This document shows, piece by piece, positions 60,808 to 64,000 of a DNA stretch of 64,000 nt (position 1 is the stretch's first letter; the number at the start of each line of letters is the position of its first letter). Source of the DNA: Taishania sp965247975 (GTDB taxonomy: Bacteria > Bacteroidota > Bacteroidia > Flavobacteriales_D > Crocinitomicaceae); the NCBI GenBank assembly GCA_965247975.1, contig OZ252050.1, forward strand, positions 3,596,001-3,660,000, in the 5' to 3' direction. Below the pieces are notes generated by a model. The model was not told the origin of the DNA, searched no databases, and worked only from the letters and a program-made list of their open reading frames with translations. The position numbers and the translations under genes were made by a program.

Positions 60808-62100
60808 CTAAAATTCTGTATAGCTAATAACTAATCTTGGTTTTTTCTTATTGGTTGTCATTTGACCATTAAATACAATTCTATCCACTGATGAAACAAA
60901 TGCCGATGGAGAAATTTGAATCGGAACAGATGCAACATTTCCAGCAACATACTGTTGAAGGTAAGCTCTTAAATTCACTGCATACTCAGCCGTAATTGAA
61001 TTGTAATTTGTTTGTCCGATCAATCCTTTTGTTTCTGCATTTAAAACAGTAATGGTACCTGGTGGCGTGTAGGATGAAAATTGATTGTGTTGGATTGGTA
61101 GATATAAATATGCCGAGTGAACAATGATGTTCTTAGGCAAATTTTTCACAGTTGGAAGGTCAATGATTGCGCGACTTCTATTCGATTGCGCATAAAACTC
61201 CGTTTGCCCATTGTTTGGATTATCAATGACATTCTGAACATTTTTGCCTGAATTATCTATCTCGACATGATTGAAAGATGCACAACTACTGTTAATTCTC
61301 AAATCAAAGGTTTTTTGACCTGATGCATCGGTAAAATAAATGATGACTTTAGAATCTTGATCAACTAGGTTAAAATAACCTACTGAACCAGAAGTGGAAA
61401 CCACACCATTTGTTTTGACATACAATCCCTTAAAATATTCATTCGCAAACAAATTATCGTCATTGAATTGTGCATCATAACTCCCTGAAATTCGATCATT
61501 GAACAGATTTGTACCAACGCTATTTTTCAACCGAATGCGCAATTGACTTGTGAGTGTGTCATCTCCAACAACTGTTAGTTTATTCGGATTCAATTGTAGC
61601 GTTCCAAAACCAGTTTCCACCAAATTTGTTGGTTGGATATCCAAGCTTGAAAAATTGTAATAGGTGGAGTCAATTCCCATTTGCTCATCAACACGGTAAA
61701 CTTCAAATGTTTGCGAAGAAACTGGTCCATAAGCACCAACATATTCCAAAGCCAAAACAACCGAATCAACAACAAATGTTGGGTCAAATATTGGATTCAA
61801 TCCTTGCAAGCGAACTTGTGTATAAAAACTGGATTTCACACTTCCAAATTCAGGATCCATGTAATTTCCTAGCAAAGCATATCGAGCATTACTGGTTATA
61901 ATCGAATCAGCTTTTTCGGTATATGACTTAATTAAGAAGGTATCCACACCGCCCGATTCAAGTAATTCACCTTGATCGATGGCATTTCCACCCAACAAAT
62001 TATCCTTCTTCTTACACGAGGTAACAAATAAAAGTGCCGCAAAAAAAGTAGCGGAAAGAACAAGTCCTTTCCGCCACCCAATAAAGATGTTCAAAATCAT
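60808..62100 (-). CDS. DUF4270 lipoprotein
   Basis: This 430-aa lipoprotein has a lipobox (LFVTSC, Cys about residue 29 from the chosen start) and the DUF4270 domain: LGNYMDPEFGSVKSSFYTQV, FVVDSVVLALEYVGAYG, YFKGLYVKTNG and IVHSAYLYLPIQH. DUF4270 proteins are Bacteroidota outer-membrane lipoproteins with no established function, usually placed beside glmS and glycogen synthase genes. The ATG at 62100 lies one base after the stop of the glycogen synthase gene (TAATATG); a start eight codons upstream overlaps it. The spacing shows a single transcript. Confidence 0.9.
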   Translation of the reverse strand: MILNIFIGWRKGLVLSATFFAALLFVTSCKKKDNLLGGNAIDQGELLESGGVDTFLIKSYTEKADSIITSNARYALLGNYMDPEFGSVKSSFYTQVRLQGLNPIFDPTFVVDSVVLALEYVGAYGPVSSQTFEVYRVDEQMGIDSTYYNFSSLDIQPTNLVETGFGTLQLNPNKLTVVGDDTLTSQLRIRLKNSVGTNLFNDRISGSYDAQFNDDNLFANEYFKGLYVKTNGVVSTSGSVGYFNLVDQDSKVIIYFTDASGQKTFDLRINSSCASFNHVEIDNSGKNVQNVIDNPNNGQTEFYAQSNRSRAIIDLPTVKNLPKNIIVHSAYLYLPIQHNQFSSYTPPGTITVLNAETKGLIGQTNYNSITAEYAVNLRAYLQQYVAGNVASVPIQISPSAFVSSVDRIVFNGQMTTNKKKPRLVISYTEF

Positions 62101-62101
62101 A

Positions 62102-62923
62102 TTATATGAGTACTGTTTCTTCAATTACTTTATCAAAAAATTCTGACAACGCCTTTGTTTGATGTTCCTCAGCTACAAATTGCAACTTATTACAAGTTAA
62201 TTCATCAACTATTTTCTGTAACGCAGGATCAAGTATTTCAGATGAAACGTTTACTCCATCCATATATTTCATCATTCCAGCTGTAATGGAATGAAAATCT
62301 GTGTTACTAAAATGAGACACATCAGCATCGTCAATGCCGTCAAATTTAAGCTTATCCGCGAATTTAGCATCCCAATTTTTGTTAAAGCTCTCGTTGTACA
62401 TACTATATACAACGCGTGTTTCAGCAAAATGAGGATCCTTGCTATATACTTTTTTCATATAAAGTCCCATTGGCGCTGTCATCCAACCGTGGCAATGAAT
62501 TACATCCGGCTGCCATCCAAGTTTTTTAACTGTTTCCAATACACCTCTGCAGAAAAACATAGATCGCTCGTCGTTGTCGGCGAATTCTACATTGTGCTCA
62601 TCAACAATAGCCGTTTTTCGTTTAAAATACTCTTCGTTATCAATAAAGTAAACTTGCATTCTTGCTTGAGCAATGGAAGCAACTTTAATTATAAGTGGGT
62701 GATCATTGTCATCAATAATCATATTCATACCAGATAAACGAATTACTTCGTGCAGCTGATGACGTCTTTCATTTATTGAACCGAAGCGAGGCATAAAAAC
62801 ACGAATTTCTTTGCCTTGTTCCTGAATCCCTTGCGGTAAACGTCGAGCAGTGGTAGCAATTTCTGATTTCGGTAAAAATGGCGCAATCTCTTGTGATACA
62901 AAAAGTATTTTCTTTTTCTCCAT
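62102..62923 (-). CDS. Short glycogen/starch synthase-type GT5 protein
   Basis: This 273-aa protein corresponds to the N-terminal Rossmann half of a GT5 glycogen synthase: ILFVSQEIAPFLPKSEIATT, VFMPRFGSINERRHQ, QPDVIHCHGWMTAPMGLY and SHFSNTDFHSITAGMMKYM. The C-terminal nucleotide-sugar-binding half (with its KxGG-type partner residues) is missing, and the N-terminal KTGGLGD motif is replaced by KSEIATT. Such short forms are the rule in Bacteroidota at this locus. The missing donor site makes glycogen synthesis by this protein alone doubtful. It opens the operon to the SDR gene and has a TTG-N20-TATTTTTG promoter. Confidence 0.88.
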   Translation of the reverse strand: MEKKKILFVSQEIAPFLPKSEIATTARRLPQGIQEQGKEIRVFMPRFGSINERRHQLHEVIRLSGMNMIIDDNDHPLIIKVASIAQARMQVYFIDNEEYFKRKTAIVDEHNVEFADNDERSMFFCRGVLETVKKLGWQPDVIHCHGWMTAPMGLYMKKVYSKDPHFAETRVVYSMYNESFNKNWDAKFADKLKFDGIDDADVSHFSNTDFHSITAGMMKYMDGVNVSSEILDPALQKIVDELTCNKLQFVAEEHQTKALSEFFDKVIEETVLI

Positions 62924-62951
62924 TTATTAAAATTGTTTGTAAAAAACAGTA

Positions 62952-62982
62952 CAAAAATATAGAAAAAAAAGCGCAACTTCAA
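62952..62982 (-). promoter_or_regulatory. Promoter of the glycogen-synthase-to-SDR operon
   Basis: On the - strand TTG (62980-62982), 20 bases, TATTTTTG (62952-62959), then 28 bases to the ATG at 62923. Fits the Bacteroidota consensus. Confidence 0.6.
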
Positions 62983-62992
62983 GAAAAAAAAA

Positions 62993-63000
62993 TAGTTTTG
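62993..63000 (+). promoter_or_regulatory. Candidate -7 box TAGTTTTG for panC
   Basis: It matches TAnnTTTG and lies 22 bases before the panC ATG. It is divergent from the glycogen synthase promoter, and no dyad lies between. Confidence 0.5.
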
Positions 63001-63022
63001 TCGGTTTACCATTTTCTCATTT

Positions 63023-63871
63023 ATGCAAAAACTCAAGGTTTTCAGCCAAGTCCATACGATTCAAGCAGAAATATTAACGCATAAATCTAAGGGTCAGACG
63101 ATTGGTTTTGTTCCAACCATGGGTGCGTTGCATTTGGGCCATATTTCATTGGTGCAGGAAGCAAAAAAACAGTGCGATGTAGTTGTAGTAAGCATTTTCG
63201 TCAATCCAACTCAATTTAACAATCAAGAAGATTTAAAAAAATATCCAAGAACAATCGATGCTGATTTGGCACTCCTAAATGAATCTGGAGCCGATTTAGT
63301 TTTCACACCAACAATTGATGAAATCTATCCGAAAAATGATTCCTACATGAAACTTGATCTCGGAATTATGGACAAAGTGATGGAAGGCAAATTTCGTCCT
63401 GGACATTTTGATGGAGTTGTGCAAGTTGTTAAACGTTTTTTTGATATTGTGCAACCGAATGTTGCTTGCTTTGGTAAGAAAGATTTTCAGCAACTTGCTC
63501 TAATTAAATACATGACTCAGAGCTATGAACTCCCTATAAAAATTATCGGCTGTGAAATCATGCGCGAAACTTCGGGACTTGCCATGAGTAGCCGAAACAT
63601 GAGGCTTTCAGAAGAGCAGAAAGAAGATGCATTGATTATCATTGAAACACTTCGATTTGCAAAACAAAATGAAGCCAAACTTTCTCCAAAAGAATTAAAA
63701 AAACAAGCCGTTTTATTTTTTCAAAAAAGCAAACTAACATTGGAATACCTTGAAATTGTTGATCCTTCCAACTTAAAATTGCTGTCAACAAAATGGGTTG
63801 AAGGGGCCACGTGTTGCATCGCATGTTATTGCGGAGAAGTTCGTTTGATAGACAATATGGAGCTTGTTTAG
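63023..63871 (+). CDS. panC: Pantothenate synthetase
   Basis: PanC joins pantoate and beta-alanine with ATP. At 282 aa it has the family length. Motifs are GFVPTMGALHLGHISLVQEA (ATP site with HxGH), VSIFVNPTQFNNQEDLKKYP, EGKFRPGHFDGVVQVVKRFF, PNVACFGKKDFQQL and SSRNMRLS (KMSKS-like). It stands alone on the + strand between a divergent operon and a convergent M23 peptidase. panD, which supplies the beta-alanine, lies at 50115, and coaX, which uses the product, at 23458. Confidence 0.96.
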   Translation: MQKLKVFSQVHTIQAEILTHKSKGQTIGFVPTMGALHLGHISLVQEAKKQCDVVVVSIFVNPTQFNNQEDLKKYPRTIDADLALLNESGADLVFTPTIDEIYPKNDSYMKLDLGIMDKVMEGKFRPGHFDGVVQVVKRFFDIVQPNVACFGKKDFQQLALIKYMTQSYELPIKIIGCEIMRETSGLAMSSRNMRLSEEQKEDALIIIETLRFAKQNEAKLSPKELKKQAVLFFQKSKLTLEYLEIVDPSNLKLLSTKWVEGATCCIACYCGEVRLIDNMELV

Positions 63872-63890
63872 GCTTAACTCCAACTAAAAA

Positions 63891-64000
63891 CTACATTTTC
63901 TTGAAACGCATGTACTCTGTCGGGTCAATCGGTTTTTGATTTAACCATAGCTCAAAATGCAAATGCGGTCCTGTACTGTTTTCACCTGTATTTCCGACTA
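63891..64000 (-). CDS. M23 peptidase, C-terminal end only
   Basis: The - strand is open from the window edge (frame of 63998) to a TAG at 63891-63893. The 35 visible residues include GNTGENSTGPHLHFE, the HxH zinc-ligand motif of M23/LytM metallopeptidases, then a short tail ending MRFKKM. These enzymes cut or bind peptidoglycan peptide bridges. The start and the rest of the catalytic domain lie beyond the window. It is convergent with panC, 19 bases apart. Confidence 0.85.
   Translation of the reverse strand, partial: VGNTGENSTGPHLHFELWLNQKPIDPTEYMRFKKM

Overview
The window is AT-rich DNA from a member of the Bacteroidota, most likely Flavobacteriales. I infer this from secreted proteins with type IX secretion (T9SS) C-terminal signals (11920-13140, 18195-20738, 43874-46120), a PorP/SprF plus OmpA adhesin set, a methionine synthase split into two genes, a type III pantothenate kinase, DUF4270 and DUF5686 proteins, weak or absent Shine-Dalgarno sequences, and repeated TAnnTTTG promoter boxes of the Bacteroidota type. 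No ribosomal RNA or species marker is present, so the genus is not called.

Layout. 1-5.4 kb: an RND efflux operon (TolC-like, membrane fusion protein, pump). 5.8-9.9 kb: a methionine synthase pair under a SAM-I riboswitch. 10-11.8 kb: a metallo-hydrolase/rhodanese sulfur enzyme and a small membrane protein, with a CRP/FNR-type site upstream. 11.9-23 kb: mixed secreted proteins, lipoproteins, an S33 hydrolase, a GlxA-type regulator with DinB, an LRR surface protein, a propeller lipoprotein and a YeiH transporter. 23.3-27.4 kb: tRNA-Phe, then a coaX-barrel-secreted protein-lptC operon. 27.4-30.6 kb: an insertion island where an IS4-family element sits in the last codons of an IS110-family transposase gene. 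30.6-40.5 kb: histidine kinase and response regulator, polysaccharide genes (FkbM methyltransferase, a frameshifted flippase, Wzz, Wzy-like), ferredoxin-NADP reductase and a second kinase. 40.5-41.4 kb: palindromic repeats with a REP-associated Y1 transposase. 41.4-46.1 kb: adhesin, PorP/SprF and OmpA operon. 46.3-52.5 kb: ribF, SIMPL, heptose adenylyltransferase, a UPF0104 membrane protein, panD and an MsbA-like ABC exporter. 52.6-57.6 kb: a DUF5686 outer-membrane protein, small proteins and an HTH regulator flanked by 46-bp direct repeats. 57.6-62.9 kb: a tight operon (glycogen synthase, DUF4270, glmS, alkyltransferase-like, SDR). 63-64 kb: panC and the end of an M23 peptidase.

How the parts fit together. 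Much of the window serves the cell envelope: efflux, LPS transport and heptose activation, capsule or O-antigen chain building, amino-sugar supply (glmS), lipid flipping and T9SS adhesins. A second theme is cofactors and one-carbon or sulfur metabolism: metH, coaX, panC, panD, ribF and the persulfide-type enzyme.

The observations most worth a second look are: a coherent SAM-riboswitch expression platform in which one 11-nt segment can pair either with the aptamer or with the metH start region; a structured leader of the IS110 gene that could be a bridge RNA; the IS4 insertion that rebuilds the IS110 stop codon; three single-base insertions in one flippase gene; the REP/RAYT locus; and the repeated AT-rich palindromes around the HTH gene.
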